From Patiria miniata (lineage: Eukaryota > Echinodermata > Asteroidea > Valvatida > Asterinidae): 64,000 nt of DNA. The stretch is taken from positions 16,571,512-16,635,511 of the forward strand of contig NW_024037048.1 of NCBI RefSeq assembly GCF_015706575.1, written 5' to 3'. Shown piece after piece: positions 10,143 through 21,820 of the stretch. The notes under the pieces were generated by a model. It was not told where the DNA came from. It saw only the letters and a program-made list of their open reading frames with translations, and searched no databases. Numbering within the stretch: the first letter of the stretch is position 1; each line of letters starts with the position of its first letter. Made by a program: the position numbers and the translations under genes.

Positions 10143-11262
10143 ATCAAAAATATTTTGAGTGTTATTTTTAATAAGAATGTCTTTTATTTCAAGTCATTAC
10201 CACTATCTACCACTATAGCTATAGTACGCGGGTATGTATACATGCATTTTGGAACAGTGCCCTCAATAGACAGGTAGCGTCTAAGCCCAACCCCCTCCAC
10301 CCCAGCTTTTCAAACTTTCCAAGTTGGTGGCTCCGCAAATATGAACAAGAGATTGCCTCTGCTGGTCAAGAGGCCTAACTGTAGCCTTTCCACAAGGTCA
10401 TCCTGACAAGCGCCGGCAGTTAACCGAGGGACGAAACAGCGAGGCGACTTGACACACGTCGAGTGAGCTACAAGCGAGGTTTTCCAAATCCTAGCTTCAT
10501 TCCAATACCGGATCCAGCTCTATTGCCAAGCCGCATGCCCGAAACCGGTTTACGGAACGAAGCCGGAGTTTGAGAAACGCCGGTATGTCTCATGACCTCG
10601 ATGACTTTCGGTCGTTTTGTAAACATAGGCTTCGTGCCCGGCTTCGGAACAAGGCCATGTAAGGCCCCTAATCAGACAAGTGGCTTTGTCATTTACTTGT
10701 ATGGTATGGTCCCACTGGTATGGGGGAGGGGAGGGGGAAGGGGGGGGGGGCTGTGATCGTTCAACTATCCCACCCCACCCCCATCGTCGCTACGTCATTG
10801 CTTCAGAGATTATTATAAATCGAGGTGGTTCGCAATACAGAATGGCAAACTCTGGTATGATTTGTCCGGATATCACCAGGGCTAGTTCAGGGTGAATCGT
10901 GCGCTTTATGCGGAGGCCACAAACTAGCAAATGTAGGAAGTCTGGTCGTTCCATACAAGCCTTTCTCGTTTAAATCACTTAACATGCTTTATTGGAACTG
11001 TGTCATTACTTTAGGTAGTGAACGTTTGCTTTTTAGGTCCATCATCACCGGTCAAACATTCTAACATTTCTGGAAATGATTATTCGAACTGGGAGATATT
11101 CAAGTGTAAAAACCTTTTCCACATTTAGAAGGCCACGATTATACACGGGCCGTATATGATGCGTAAAGTTCATGGAAGTTTATTCAACTGTATTTTATTT
11201 CCTCAAAGTCCCAATCAATGAGCAAAGCCTACCTCAGGGGCATAACTACGGGGACACGGGGC
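10143..11262. other. Non-coding stretch up to duplication boundary
   Basis: No gene recognised. It has a G-rich tract near 10,725-10,752 and scattered CpG-containing sequence at 10,400-10,670. It ends where similarity between unit A and unit B begins. Confidence 0.45.
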
Positions 11263-11885
11263 ATTTACCCCACCCCCTGTGGAAGCCGGCCCCAGCCCTC
11301 CCCCGCCCCATTTTGAAAACCTGAATTAAAACATTCACTGTAAGCTGTAATAATACGTTTATTTTGCATTTAGTGCAGCCTTTGAAAAAAAAACACGCAC
11401 CTCAGGTGCCCTACCCCAAGTTAAACCCAAGTTTCTCCGCTGGCTTGAGTACGATTTAATTCCTCATAATCCCGAATATATCCACACAATTTAATAGACT
11501 GAAGCGCCAACTGTACATTGAATGAATCACGGCCGGTGTATACGTCACTTGTCTATCCACCAATCACAGTTTGTCGGTGACAAGTTGGTGACGACAAGTC
11601 GGTGACCACAAGTGAGTGGTCTGTGACTGACAGATTGTGTGTGTCAATCATAAATTCCATATTTGGATGTGTCACCGACATCCATACAATATCCACCAAT
11701 AAGAAGCGGCCATTTCAATCTCGGTGACTAGTTTTTATGGTGACTATATAGCCTCAACGACATTAACATTGCTTTCATATCATTAATATGAAGCGAGTCG
11801 GTGATGTGTGATTGACAGCGCACAGGAGCCATGCAATCACAATCCAGGTCCGAGTTTTTAGTCACTGCTCAGGAAATCGATGGCA

Positions 11886-11894
11886 CTATTTAAG
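11886..11894 (+). promoter_or_regulatory. TATA-like box, C1q unit A
   Basis: CTATTTAAG lies about 95 bp upstream of the leader exon 1 donor, placing a start site near 11,918. The same sequence and spacing occur in unit B at 41,644. Confidence 0.4.
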
Positions 11895-11917
11895 AAAATG
11901 TGGGGCCGTCCACCCTT

Positions 11918-11988
11918 CACATCAACCACAGGTCACCTTCGGACGACAACCAGAGAGAGAACTGACTGCAAGAACAAGATTTTGCTCG
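11918..11988 (+). other. Leader exon 1 of C1q gene A (non-coding)
   Basis: Ends at CTCG before GTGAGTGT, a strong donor. The segment contains no ATG. The start is estimated from the TATA-like box. It is conserved in unit B (about 41,675-41,745). Linkage to the C1q coding exon is inferred from the series of similar ATG-free exons between them. Confidence 0.45.
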
Positions 11989-12331
11989 GTGAGTGTTTGA
12001 AACAATCATTTTTCCTCTGAAGAAATTTGTTGTTTTTGCACAATGTGTTTGAATCAATGCGGGATTCAGATTTTGTTGAATGTTGCTGATTCAATGATTC
12101 TCCAAACATCGAGCGCGGTGGTAGGCTTGATATTTTCCCGTCTTTGTGTGCTTGTGAAAATGTGGTAGCTTGAGGACTGAAAAAAAAAACCAAGATTTTT
12201 ATGAACAAATTGTTCTTTTTCATTTCACTATGACTCTGATACACGTCTGCTAACAGCAAAACCAGCGCGCTAATTCCGATCCAGAAGTTGTGCCTTTTCC
12301 CAACGACCACTTTGGAGTTGATAAAGTATTG

Positions 12332-12444
12332 CGATAATTTACAAATGTGTTTGAAATTAACTTGTTCAGACGGACTTTGTTTGTGCATAACATTCACTAA
12401 GCCCGTCTGAAAGAGTTAATTTCAAACACTTTTGTAAATTATCG
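12332..12444. repeat. Hairpin inverted repeat, unit A
   Basis: Arms of about 45 bp (CGATAATTTACAAATGTGTT and the inverse ending AAATTATCG) surround about 25 bp. The same hairpin is at 42,077-42,194 in unit B, so it predates the duplication. It lies in the first leader intron. Confidence 0.75.
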
Positions 12445-12749
12445 AGCTATTTTATTTCAGCTCTTATAATGTAAACAGTTGGTGCGGATGCAGACCACGG
12501 TTTTGCGAGTTCAAATTTCAAGGCAATAAAAATGAGGAATTCCTGTCTGGCAATATTTCCGCTACTACTTCCATTGTGCACTCTCAAAAACAAATTGTCC
12601 AAATACTTACTGGTTTCTTTACTTCTTGAACAAAAATCATTTGGATTCTTGTCGATATGGATAATACACTACGAAGTCACATTTATGGGCTTTTTTTATT
12701 TAGGTTCGACTGTTAGGTTGGACTGTTTTCTGACCGCAGTTTTTCGCAA

Positions 12750-13531
12750 GTATAAAATATCAAGTTCCCTGCTGTGATTCAGAACAGTAAAGATGTATTG
12801 ATCATTCAAAATAATATTTCAGAGGAACTACAAATCGGTGTTTCACATTTTCGGTTTCCAAAAAAAGTCTCTCAAAACCTGGACTCTTTATAACCTGGCC
12901 AATATTTTTGGCATGATCAAGCACACTCTTATATTTGCCTCCTTTTTTTCCTATTGACTTTATCGTTTAAATTTCCAAACATGAAATCCTAGTGCAATGT
13001 ACTCATATTATTTCCGGATATCACTCAAACTTAATCAGAATGAAAAGTTATGCGGAAGTTGGTCACGGAAGAACGTATACAGGTATCCGGACATCTCAAA
13101 ATGCCGGTCTTATATGTGTTATTATTTGTGGATATTCTCAGTGCCTTTGAACTCTGTTGTTCAACTGGCATTTTGCTATAGTTCACAGTGCGCCATTCCG
13201 GTTTCATCAAGTTACTTTTAAGCATTGCAGGATAAAAGTGTCACTGGTCAGAATAGACTAGAGGGCGCAAATACAAACGCACTGGATCATGATGATGCAC
13301 ACAGTTTTATACAAGTTCAATAGCTGGATGCATTTTGTAGAATTCATGGATAGATTTGATTTTTGGAGAACGCATTTGAGATAAATAGTCAACCCAAATT
13401 ACATTTTCACTGTACAGACATTTTTTTGGCCGTATTGTACTTGTGGAATTCAGCTATGCCTCCCCACCAGACTCCAAGTTATCTCCTAGAGGGTTTTTAA
13501 TGACTCATATTTTTGTTGGTATTTTTTTCAG
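12750..13531 (+). repeat. Module M1, unit A
   Basis: First of three diverged repeats in this unit marked by ATCAAGTTCCCTGCTG, GGAAGTTGGTCACGGAAGA and AGAGGGCGCAAATACAAA. Its right part, with CAGCTATGCCTCCC just before leader exon 2, recurs at about 20,840-20,970 before leader exon 3. No protein is supported; the open frames here are short. Confidence 0.7.
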
Positions 13532-13592
13532 CCAGCAATCCGCTCAAGTGTTGAAGAGTGCTTCTGCGAGAGAATTCAAGAACTGTGCTTAG
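13532..13592 (+). other. Leader exon 2 of C1q gene A (non-coding)
   Basis: 61 bp between a pyrimidine-rich TTTTTTTCAG acceptor and GTGAGTGT donor, with no ATG. It contains GAATTCAAGAAC, also present in leader exon 3, and shares TCAAGAAC with exon 4. Unit B has the same exon at 43,300-43,360. Confidence 0.5.
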
Positions 13593-14268
13593 GTGAGTGT
13601 CTGTTAAAATTGTCTTCATTCAAGCATCAGAATAGAGCAGTGATTTGGTAGGAGACTGTTCCTTTTTTTCTATGCATTGAATCTTTTTGGTCAAAATTAG
13701 AAACCAGAAAACGTCATTCAATTACCTCTACGAATAAAATAATCCTGGCCATGATGGTTAGTCTTCTCAATTATCCCTTCTAAACAAATATCCTCTAAGC
13801 CATGATGGTTAGTCTCCTCAATGATCTCATCTAAAAAATATCTTCCAAGCCGTGATGCTTTGTCTGTTCAATAATCTCGTCTAAAAAGAATTCCTCCAAG
13901 CCATGATGATTACTATCCTAACTTATTATCAATTCTAAAAAAAAAAAATAGCTTCCAAGCCGTGATGGTTTGTGCGTTCAATAATTCTTCTAAAAAAAAA
14001 ATCCTCCCATTCATAATAGTTAGTTTCCTCAATTATCCCTTCTTAACAAATATGCTCCAAGCCATGATGGTTAGTCTCCTCAATTATCCCTTCTAAAACA
14101 ATATCCTCCAAGCCATAATGGTTTTTATTTCAATAATCCCTTCCAAAAGATCCTCCTAGCCATGATGTTTAGTCTCCTCAATTTTCTCTTCTAAAATATC
14201 CTCCTAGCCGTGGTGATTAGTCTTCTCAATTATCCCCTTAAAAAATATCCTCCAAGTCATGATGATTA

Positions 14269-14894
14269 AGGGAATAAATGTGTGCTCCGGAGGTTTTTAT
14301 CACTCGTTTAATACCGCTTAGAGTCTGGGTGCTGATAATTACCCGAGCCGGAGGCGAGGGTAATTATCAGCACCCAGACTCTAAGCGGTATTAAACAGAG
14401 TGATAAATACCGACCGAGCACATATTTATTCCCATTCATAAATACCTTATCCGTAAAAAAATATCAAATAATTCGTTCAAAACATCCCGATTTTGTTCAA
14501 CAAGTTCACTTCATGCTTTTTGAAACATCCCTCTAGCAAAATAATGGAGTGTTCAGCTGGCGAGTAAGATGTAAACAACCCTTTTATGGAGATTGACGCG
14601 CGCGTAGCATGTTCTGCGCGATGTCACGCAGAACGCACCTGGGGCGTTGCGTTTTGAATTTAGAACTATAAAATTCTGTCTCGCTTGTAGTGTTGCGCAT
14701 GCCTACGTGAGGATTGTGAACGTTCAACCAATGAAACGTTAAGAGGCACTGGATTTTTAGGAGTCCACATTTTGTTGTGACACTGGAAAAGTGTTTAAGA
14801 CCAGCTAGCCATGTCTTTATCATCCGTTTAATACCGGCCACGTGACGGGCTCTCGACCAATAGGAATGGCTAAACTGTCTGAGGTATTTATGAA
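14269..14894 (+). mobile_element. TA-flanked element with terminal hairpin, copy 1
   Basis: Flanked by TA on both sides. The corresponding unit B site (GATGATTAGTGTCTTC near 44,946) is empty with one TA. The left 160 bp is itself a near-perfect hairpin (GGGAATAAATGTGTGCTC and inverse). The rest has TTCATAAATACC-type inverted ends. No coding capacity is recognised. About 115 bp further on lies an inverted copy. Confidence 0.7.
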
Positions 14895-15013
14895 TAGTGT
14901 TTTTAATTATCCCTTTAAAAAAACCTCCTTGCCGTGTTGATTATTCTCCTCAATTATCACATCTAAAAGATAACATCCAAGCCATGATGGTTTGTCTGTT
15001 CATATAATCAATA

Positions 15014-15639
15014 TTCATAAATACCTAAGACATTTTACGCATTCCTATTGGTCGAGAGCCCGTCACGTGGCCGGTCTTAAACGGATGATAAAGACATGGC
15101 TAGCTGGTCTTAAACACTTTTCCAGTGTCACAATAAAATGTGGACTCCTAAAAATCCAGTGCCTCTTATCGTTTCATTGGTTGAACGTTCACTATCCTCA
15201 CGTAGGCATGCGCAACACTACCAGGGAGTCAGAATTTAAAGTTCTAAATTCAAAACGCAACGCGCCAGGTGCGTTCTGCGCGACATCGCGCAGAACATGA
15301 TACGCGCGCGTCAATCTCCATAAAAGGGTTGTTTACATCTTACTCGCCAGCTGAACACTCCATTATTTTGCAAGAGGGATGTTTCAAAAAGCATAAAGTG
15401 AATTTGTTGAACAAAATCGGGATGTTTTGAACGAATTCTATGATTTTTTCTTACCGAAAAGGTATTCATGAATGGGAATAAATATGTGCTCCGTCGGTAT
15501 TTATCACTCTGTTTAAGACCACTTAGAGTCTGGGTGCTGATAATTACCCTCGCCTCCGGCTCGGGTAATTATCAGCACCCAGACTCTAAGTGGTCTTAAA
15601 CAGAGTGATAAAAACCTCCGAAGCACACATTTATTCCCT
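15014..15639 (-). mobile_element. TA-flanked element with terminal hairpin, copy 2
   Basis: Inverted relative of 14,269-14,894: it begins TTCATAAATACC and ends with the hairpin that closes in CACATTTATTCCCT. Flanked by TA; the unit B site (AATCAATAATAATAATG near 45,015) is empty. The 115 bp between the two copies is ordinary satellite, so these are two separate insertions rather than one foldback. Confidence 0.7.
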
Positions 15640-16480
15640 TAATAATAATGTTCAACAAGCCCTTCTAAAAAGATAACTCCTTGTCATGAGTGTGAGTCTC
15701 CGCAATTATCCCTTCTAGAAATTATCCTCCAAGCAATTATGGTTAGTCTCCTCAATTATCACATCTAAAAATTAATTTCCAAGCAGTGATGGTTAGTCTG
15801 TTCAATAATCTCGTCTGAAAAATATCCTCCTAGCCGTGATGGTTTTTATTTCAATAAGCCCTTCTAAATAAAAATATGCTCCTAGCCATGATGAGTAGTC
15901 TCCTCAATTATCCCTTCTCAAAAAAAAATCTTCCAAGCCGTGATGGATTGTGTGTTCAATAATCTCTTCTAAAAAATATCCTCCTAGCCATGATGGTTTG
16001 TCTCCTCAGTTATCCCTTCTAAAAATATCTTCCAAGCCTTGATGGTTTGTCTGTACAATAATCTCGTCTAAAAAAATATCCTCTAACCATGATGGTTTTT
16101 ATTTCAATAATCCCTTCTAAAAAATATCCTCCTAGCCGTGATGATAAGTCTCCTAAATTATCCCTTCTCAAAACAATATCTTCCAAGCCGAGATCGATTG
16201 TGTGTTCAATAATCTCTTCTACAAAAATATCCTCCAAGCAATGATTGTTTTTATTTTAATAATCCCCTCTAAAAATCCTCCTGGCCATGATGGTTTGTCT
16301 CCTCAACTATCCCTTCTAAAACAATATCCTCCTCGCCATGATGGTTAGTCTTCTCAATTATCCCTTCTAAAAATATCCTCTAAGCCATGATGATTAGTCT
16401 TCTCAATTATCCCTTCAAAAAACAATATCCTCCTAACCATGATGGTTTTCATTCAATAATCCCTTCTAAATAAATCTTAT

Positions 16481-16922
16481 AGAACTGCGCCTGGAACACA
16501 CCTTTTTGAACCGTAGCCTTTTTGTTCGTGGTCTTTGAATCAACATGCGATTCAGTTTCAAATTCGTTCGATGACGTCACAATGCTGAATTGTCGGAAAG
16601 ACGTTTATGGTAATTCAAAGAATATCTACGGCTGCAGACCAGCAAATAAACTGCCATGGACCTCAGTGATAAATACCCCCACTTGTAAAGATCAGGACAA
16701 ATACTCACAACTCTCCAAGGTGTTTGAGACACCCATCAAATTACAGCTTATTTCATCATCTTTCATTGTCTGTTCAATTTTTGCGGTATAATCCAATGAC
16801 CTTTTTGGAACAAAAATTCCACCCAAAGATGATGACCCTGTAGTCCTGTAGCCCATTGCCCAAGGCACAATCTGCCACTTCACAAAACACTCAGGTTTAT
16901 TAGGACAAAAGATATTGCTCAA
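16481..16922. other. Non-coding stretch with a decayed minus-strand reading frame
   Basis: A 76-codon minus-strand frame (16,692-16,922; contains CPNKPECFVKWQIVPWAMGY) looks mildly protein-like but was not recognised. In unit B (about 48,880-49,100) the matching frame is shifted by a small insertion. It is probably a remnant of an element-encoded protein. Confidence 0.3.
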
Positions 16923-17088
16923 ACAGGGGCGGATCCTGGAATTTTTGCAAGGGGAGGGTCAGGCTCCTAAAAAAATATATGTCAAATTGTTGTGATAGGC
17001 GAACGGGTAATATTTTGTGTGCATGTTTCACAGCGGGGGCTGGGGGGGGGGGGTCGGCCCCCTCCCCACCCTCTGGATCCGCGCCTGT
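16923..17088. mobile_element. GGCGGATCC-type MITE, unit A
   Basis: Ends ACAGGGGCGGATCC and the inverted GGATCCGCGCCTGT enclose about 140 bp including a G-rich run. The element is shared with unit B at 49,114-49,276, so it was present before the duplication. Non-coding. Confidence 0.6.
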
Positions 17089-17410
17089 CAAACTATTTTG
17101 TCAAATTTTGACCTGAAATGATTGTAATTTGATGTATGATGACGTCATGACGACGTCACTAAACTATCCACATCTTCACACTAAGGTTCATGCTCATATC
17201 AGGATTCATCCTTCTGTGGCTTCTTTTTGCTATTTAAATTCACCTAAATTTGACCTACCAGTAACCCCGGAAGGAAAGGTCAGACGACTTTACCTTCGAA
17301 TATCAAAAATGTTTATCAAGGTATAGTCAATCAGATTTCAAAGTGTGAACATTATTGATCATTTTGTTTATGAGGTTTTACAGTGAAATCGCTTGTAATA
17401 AGAAACCCGA

Positions 17411-17439
17411 TGACGTCATTATGACGTCAGAGTATAAAA
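17411..17439 (+). promoter_or_regulatory. Two CRE palindromes and a TATA box, unit A
   Basis: Perfect TGACGTCA at 17,411-17,418 and 17,422-17,429, followed by TATAAAA at 17,433-17,439. A further CRE palindrome lies at about 17,139. TGACGTCA is the binding site of CREB/ATF bZIP factors. The arrangement recurs in unit B with the second CRE weakened by one base. Confidence 0.45.
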
Positions 17440-17479
17440 AAGGACTTTTTCTAGTCATATCTGATTGCAGTATTTTGAA

Positions 17480-18600
17480 GAGTTTAAAACATCAAGTTCC
17501 CTGCTGATTTCAGAATAGTTTCAACTGATTGTGATTAATGCTTCAACAAATTTACGCACTTTTAATACTAAATAAGTGTTTTTCTTTTGTTTAAAGAAGA
17601 CATATTGCGAAAGCTCCATCCTTTATAAATAACCTCACCCATAAAATAAGTATGATCAACCACCCCTTATTTTCTTCCTCATTTTACCATTTTAATGTGA
17701 TCAATTTAATTTTAAAACATGAAATCCTGGTTCGATGCACTCACATTGTTTTCCGGCAATCACTGAAACTAATTCAGGATCAACAGTTATGGGGAAGTTG
17801 GTCACGGAAGAGCGCTTAGTTTTCAGGAAATCCGGACATCAAAAACATTCATGTCTTATTGTGTGTTATTGCTCAAGCAGTACCCTTTCAACTTTGCCAT
17901 TTCGCTAGAGTTCACAGTGCGCTTTGATCATCAAGTTTCATTCAATCATCGCAGGATGAACGTGTCATGAATATAGAGGGCGCAAATACAAAAGGACCGG
18001 ATCGTGATCGATGATTCACACAGTTTTATACAAGTTCAAATTGCTTTATTTAACTGGATGAATTTGTAGAAATCATGTGTAGAGTTGGTGTTGTACAAAT
18101 TTCTCAGGCTATCTGTTCGCCTGAAGAGATTGAAGCAAAAGCTCTCGATGAATTCACTCATGTATTTGCATGTAGGGTTCCACTCAGCATGCTGCTGAGA
18201 TTCTGTTGGATATTTGGACAAACAGCCAAATTGATTTTTGGCTTATTTTTCGAAAGTTTTTGGTGATTGGTACAGATTTTCACAAATCTGAAATATTTTG
18301 TGAAACAAGTTTCAGTTGACAAACAGATGGTGGCTTACTAGAGCCAAACCGGTGCGCTGATTTCCTATCCGGAAAATAAATCTTTATTGAACGACTGTAA
18401 CCCTTGACTGCGGTAGTCCAGCTGTAATGTTTGCGCCCCCACTTCCTTGGTATGAGATCGATGCCCCCCACAAATGCAGAAACTGTACGCTCATTGTGAT
18501 TCCTATAACTACAAGTTCAAGCAACCTTGAACCAGTTAGAGGAACATATGATCAATTGCTCACAATCTTAAGTATGATGCAGCACAACTAACTTTTGAAC
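17480..18600 (+). repeat. Module M2, unit A
   Basis: Second diverged module: CATCAAGTTCCCTGCTG at about 17,488, GGTCACGGAAGAGCG, and a tail containing GGGTTCCACTCAGCATGC near 18,176. It is offset about 1.38 kb from module M3. No gene seen. Confidence 0.7.
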
Positions 18601-18859
18601 TTTTAGCTTAGTTGATGCTATACATTTGACCAAAACAGATGAATTAAAGGGATTATTTTTTTGGTTCTTGTCACTGAATTTCGTTGCTAACACACGTTAA
18701 TAGTCTGCCCACCGGCACACTATTTCGAAAACGTCTTTAGTTTTTTAAGAGGATATATCTTGTCTGATATAACACTATACAAACACGAAATAATTCAGTG
18801 TCAAAAACAAAGCTGTTCAGACTCGACTGGTTTTGAATCAAATTTTGGGAGCATTTTTT

Positions 18860-20250
18860 TAAAGAGCTCATTACATCAAGTTCCCTGCTGTGATTCAGAA
18901 TAGTTGAAATTCATCGGGATTCGCACTTATTCAAAATAATTCACGCACTTGTAATAGTTCAGGTAACAAATTACTGCGTTAACATTTTGGTTTAGAAGAA
19001 GACAATCTTGCGAATGTTCGACTCTTTAACCTAAACAGTATATAGGTATGATCAACCACCCCCTTATTTTCTGCCTCGTTTTTCCCCTCTTTAATTTATC
19101 ATTTTAATTTTTAAACATGAAATCCTGATTCGATGTACTCACATTGTATTCCGGCAATCACTCAAACTAATTCAGGATGAAGAGTTATGGAGAAGTTGGT
19201 CACAGAAGAACGTTATCAGGAAATCCGGACAACTTATGATAACTTGTGTTATCAGTAAGGTGGATACATGTATTCTCAGTACCTTTTGAACTTTTTGTTA
19301 AACTGTGTCATTTCGCTAGAGTTCACAGTGCGCCATTCCAGTTTGATCATCAAACATTCAATCACTGCAGGATGAACGTGTCACTGAATAAAGAGGGCGC
19401 AAACACAAACGGACCGGATCCTGATGATGCTCACAGTTTTACTCAAGTTCAAATTGCTTTGTTTAGTTGGATTCATTTGTAGCAATCATGTACAGCGTTG
19501 ATGTCTGTGCACATTATTCGTCCCTTCTGTTCCCTGTCAAGGGCGGATCCAGAACACAATTTTTTGAGGGGTAGCCCCTCCCCCCCAAAAAAATTTGGTC
19601 CCCGGAAAGTGGGTCCAAAAAATTGCGGCGTGGGGTTCACGGGGCCCGCTTAATCATGGGCCCCGAATTTTTTGTAATTCTAAATGCTCTGTGGCGATCC
19701 GAGGAAATTTCTGACCACTTTAACCATTTTTTGTTTCGAAAAGATGGTAGTGTACCAAGTGCCTGCCTTTATTGCGACGTCACTTAGAAACAAAATTGGT
19801 TTTTTGTTGGCGGGGCGGGGGGGGGGGGCATGGTCCCCCCCCCCCCCCCCCCCCCCGATCCGCCTTGTCCGCTGTTCGTCTTAAAATATGAAGCACAAGC
19901 TCTGTTTGCATACAGGATTCCACTCAGCATGCCACTTAGATTTCGTTGAATATTTTCTTGAAATGGCGATAGTAGTATTTGCTGAATACTTTGAAAGTGT
20001 TTGGTCAGTTGGTACACATATAATCATGAAAACAATAATGGGACATTATTCGGTTAACAAACAAATGGGGGATGATGCTAGTAGTCAAACCGGTGCGCTG
20101 ATTTCCAATCCGGAACATAATTATTTTTGTAACGACCGTACCTTGACTGCGGTGCCCACCTGATTTCCGCCGCTACTTCCTTGGTATGAGATCGATTGTC
20201 CTTGATAATGCAGAAAATGTATGTCCATTGTGATGCCTACAATTTCAAAT
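18860..20250 (+). repeat. Module M3, unit A, interrupted by a MITE
   Basis: Third module: CATCAAGTTCCCTGCTG at about 18,871, GGTCACAGAAGAACG, and a tail with GGATTCCACTCAGCATGCC near 19,915. The MITE at 19,537-19,867 splits it. No gene seen. Confidence 0.7.
19537..19867. mobile_element. GGCGGATCC-type MITE inside module M3, unit A
   Basis: Inverted ends CAAGGGCGGATCC and GATCCGCCTTG, with long C and G runs inside. Also present in unit B at 52,031-52,362. Non-coding. Confidence 0.6.
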
Positions 20251-20969
20251 GCAAGCAATTTAAAAAAGAAAACATAACAATTTAAAAAAGAAAACATAAC
20301 AAATCAATTTGCTTTTGAATCTTTTTTTCGTGAGAAGCAACAAAATGGCTTTAAAAACTTAAGAAGGTCGCAACTAACCTGTTGAAGTTTCAGCTCAGTG
20401 GATACTATCATTGAGAAAAAGCAGAGAAAACGTATGTACTATTTTGTTGGATCTCGTAACTTGATTCCGTTGCCAACACCTTAACAATTCTTTTTTAATT
20501 TTAAAAACACCTTCAAAGTTTTCAAACGATTATAACAGGCAAAATACTTTCACCGGGTATTTGATACCAGTCTTATCTTCACTCTCAGCATTGCAAGGTT
20601 TCTGTCATTAAATGTTCTTTTCCGGGCAATTGCAAATGATCCTACGTGGCCTTAAATTCTTTTTGCATACAGATTTCTCTCAGAAAATCTGGGCATTTGT
20701 TTTGGTAGTTACTGCGTTTGATTCGAAAATATTAAATCCTTCAAAGAAGACTTGAATATTGTTGCTCGTGCGTGGGTCTGTTCGGGACTGTTGCATGCAT
20801 GACGCATTCCGCTTAAAAATATATTATCAATCCAGATCACATTTCGCCCGACAGAGATTTTGATCTGGGGGTGTTTTACTTGTGAAATTCAGCTATGCCT
20901 CCCCCAACAGCCCCCAAGATATCTCCCAGCGGATTTTCAATGACTCATTTTCGTTGGTATTATTTCCAG

Positions 20970-21031
20970 CTCGCAATCTGCTGAGTGTTGAGGATTCCCT
21001 TCGTGATAGAATTCAAGAACGTTACATCGAG
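20970..21031 (+). other. Leader exon 3 of C1q gene A (non-coding)
   Basis: 62 bp between TATTTCCAG and GTGAGTGT, with no ATG. Shares GAATTCAAGAAC with exon 2 and CATCGAG with exon 4, and the flanking intron sequence also matches exon 2. Absent from unit B. Confidence 0.45.
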
Positions 21032-21178
21032 GTGAGTGTCTGTTATTTGACATTTTCCTGACTCAATCATCAGAACAGAGCAGTGATTCGGTGGGAGACT
21101 GTATTTTTTTCTACATATTTATACACCTTTTGGTCAAAATTTATAGCAGAAAACATTGCTCGAGTGATAGGGCCTATA

Positions 21179-21660
21179 CAGGGTGAGTCAAAAAAGCGAA
21201 CCCTAATGTCGGGACCATAATAGTGAAGTTCTGCATGTAGCCCTTTCAAAATCTAGGATATAAAAGCCCAATTCATAGGCTTTTGTTCAGTACAATAATC
21301 ATTCAAATCACTCATGTACGTTTAGTACATGAGGTTAAGGAATTTTAAACACAACCACCGTTTTAAAGTTCTGTCCACGGATCACGAGAAAGTAAGTGTT
21401 CTTTCAGCTAAACGAAAACAAATAACATATGCGTGAATTGTTTTCGTTTTGCTGAAAGAACGCACACCTTTTTGTGATCCGGTTGTGTTTAAAATTGCGT
21501 AACTTGAAAAGTACATGAGTGAGTTGAATGATTCTTGTGCTAAAAAGAAAGCTTATAAATTTGGCTTTTTATATCCTTGATTTATAAAGTACTACATGCA
21601 GAACTTCAATAAAACAATAGTCCCGACATTTGGTTTTCGCTTTTATTTTTACTCACCCTG
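21179..21660. mobile_element. mariner-like palindromic MITE
   Basis: Ends CAGGGTGAGTCAAAAAAGCG and the inverse ending TTTTACTCACCCTG, flanked by TA. The arms continue inward (ATGTCGGGAC, AAGTTCTGCATGTAG). CAGGGTGAGTCA-type ends and TA targets are typical of mariner-derived MITEs. No transposase frame. It lies in the A-only 1.1 kb. Confidence 0.7.
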
Positions 21661-21820
21661 TAGTAGTGAGGAATTCCCTCCCCTAACACGCACCGTAGTA
21701 CTGTGCCTGACATTTAGGCCTGCAGTCTCTGCAAATTCCTCGTCAAATTCACCAGGGTGCCCCGAACTAATGGCAGACACACGCTCGAATTTCCTTTCAC
21801 ATTTTTATGGAAATATTACT

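Larger units (their letters stand above)
13738..16480 (+). repeat. Satellite array, about 50 bp unit, unit A
   Basis: Degenerate tandem units close to CCATGATGGTTAGTCTCCTC followed by AATTATCCCTTCTAAAAAAT and ATCCTCCTAG. Unit length is about 50 bp with many indels. The array is interrupted by two TA-flanked elements (14,269-14,894 and 15,014-15,639) that unit B lacks. The same satellite occurs reversed at 35,590-35,835. Confidence 0.9.
20720..21820 (+). other. 1.1 kb present only in unit A, carries leader exon 3
   Basis: Unit B passes directly from GTAGTTACTG to TCAAAAAAAAGAGAACTAAG (near 53,180), whereas unit A has about 1.1 kb between these points. That piece holds leader exon 3 and a palindromic MITE. 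A deletion in B is simpler than insertion in A, because exon 3 and its upstream flank look like ancient module sequence. Confidence 0.7.

Noticed and set aside
14269..15639. Single 1.37 kb foldback transposon
   Set aside because: Unit B shows two separate empty TA sites, and the middle 115 bp is resident satellite, so it is two insertions.
13738..16480. CRISPR array
   Set aside because: Units are contiguous degenerate satellite without distinct spacers, in a eukaryotic genome.
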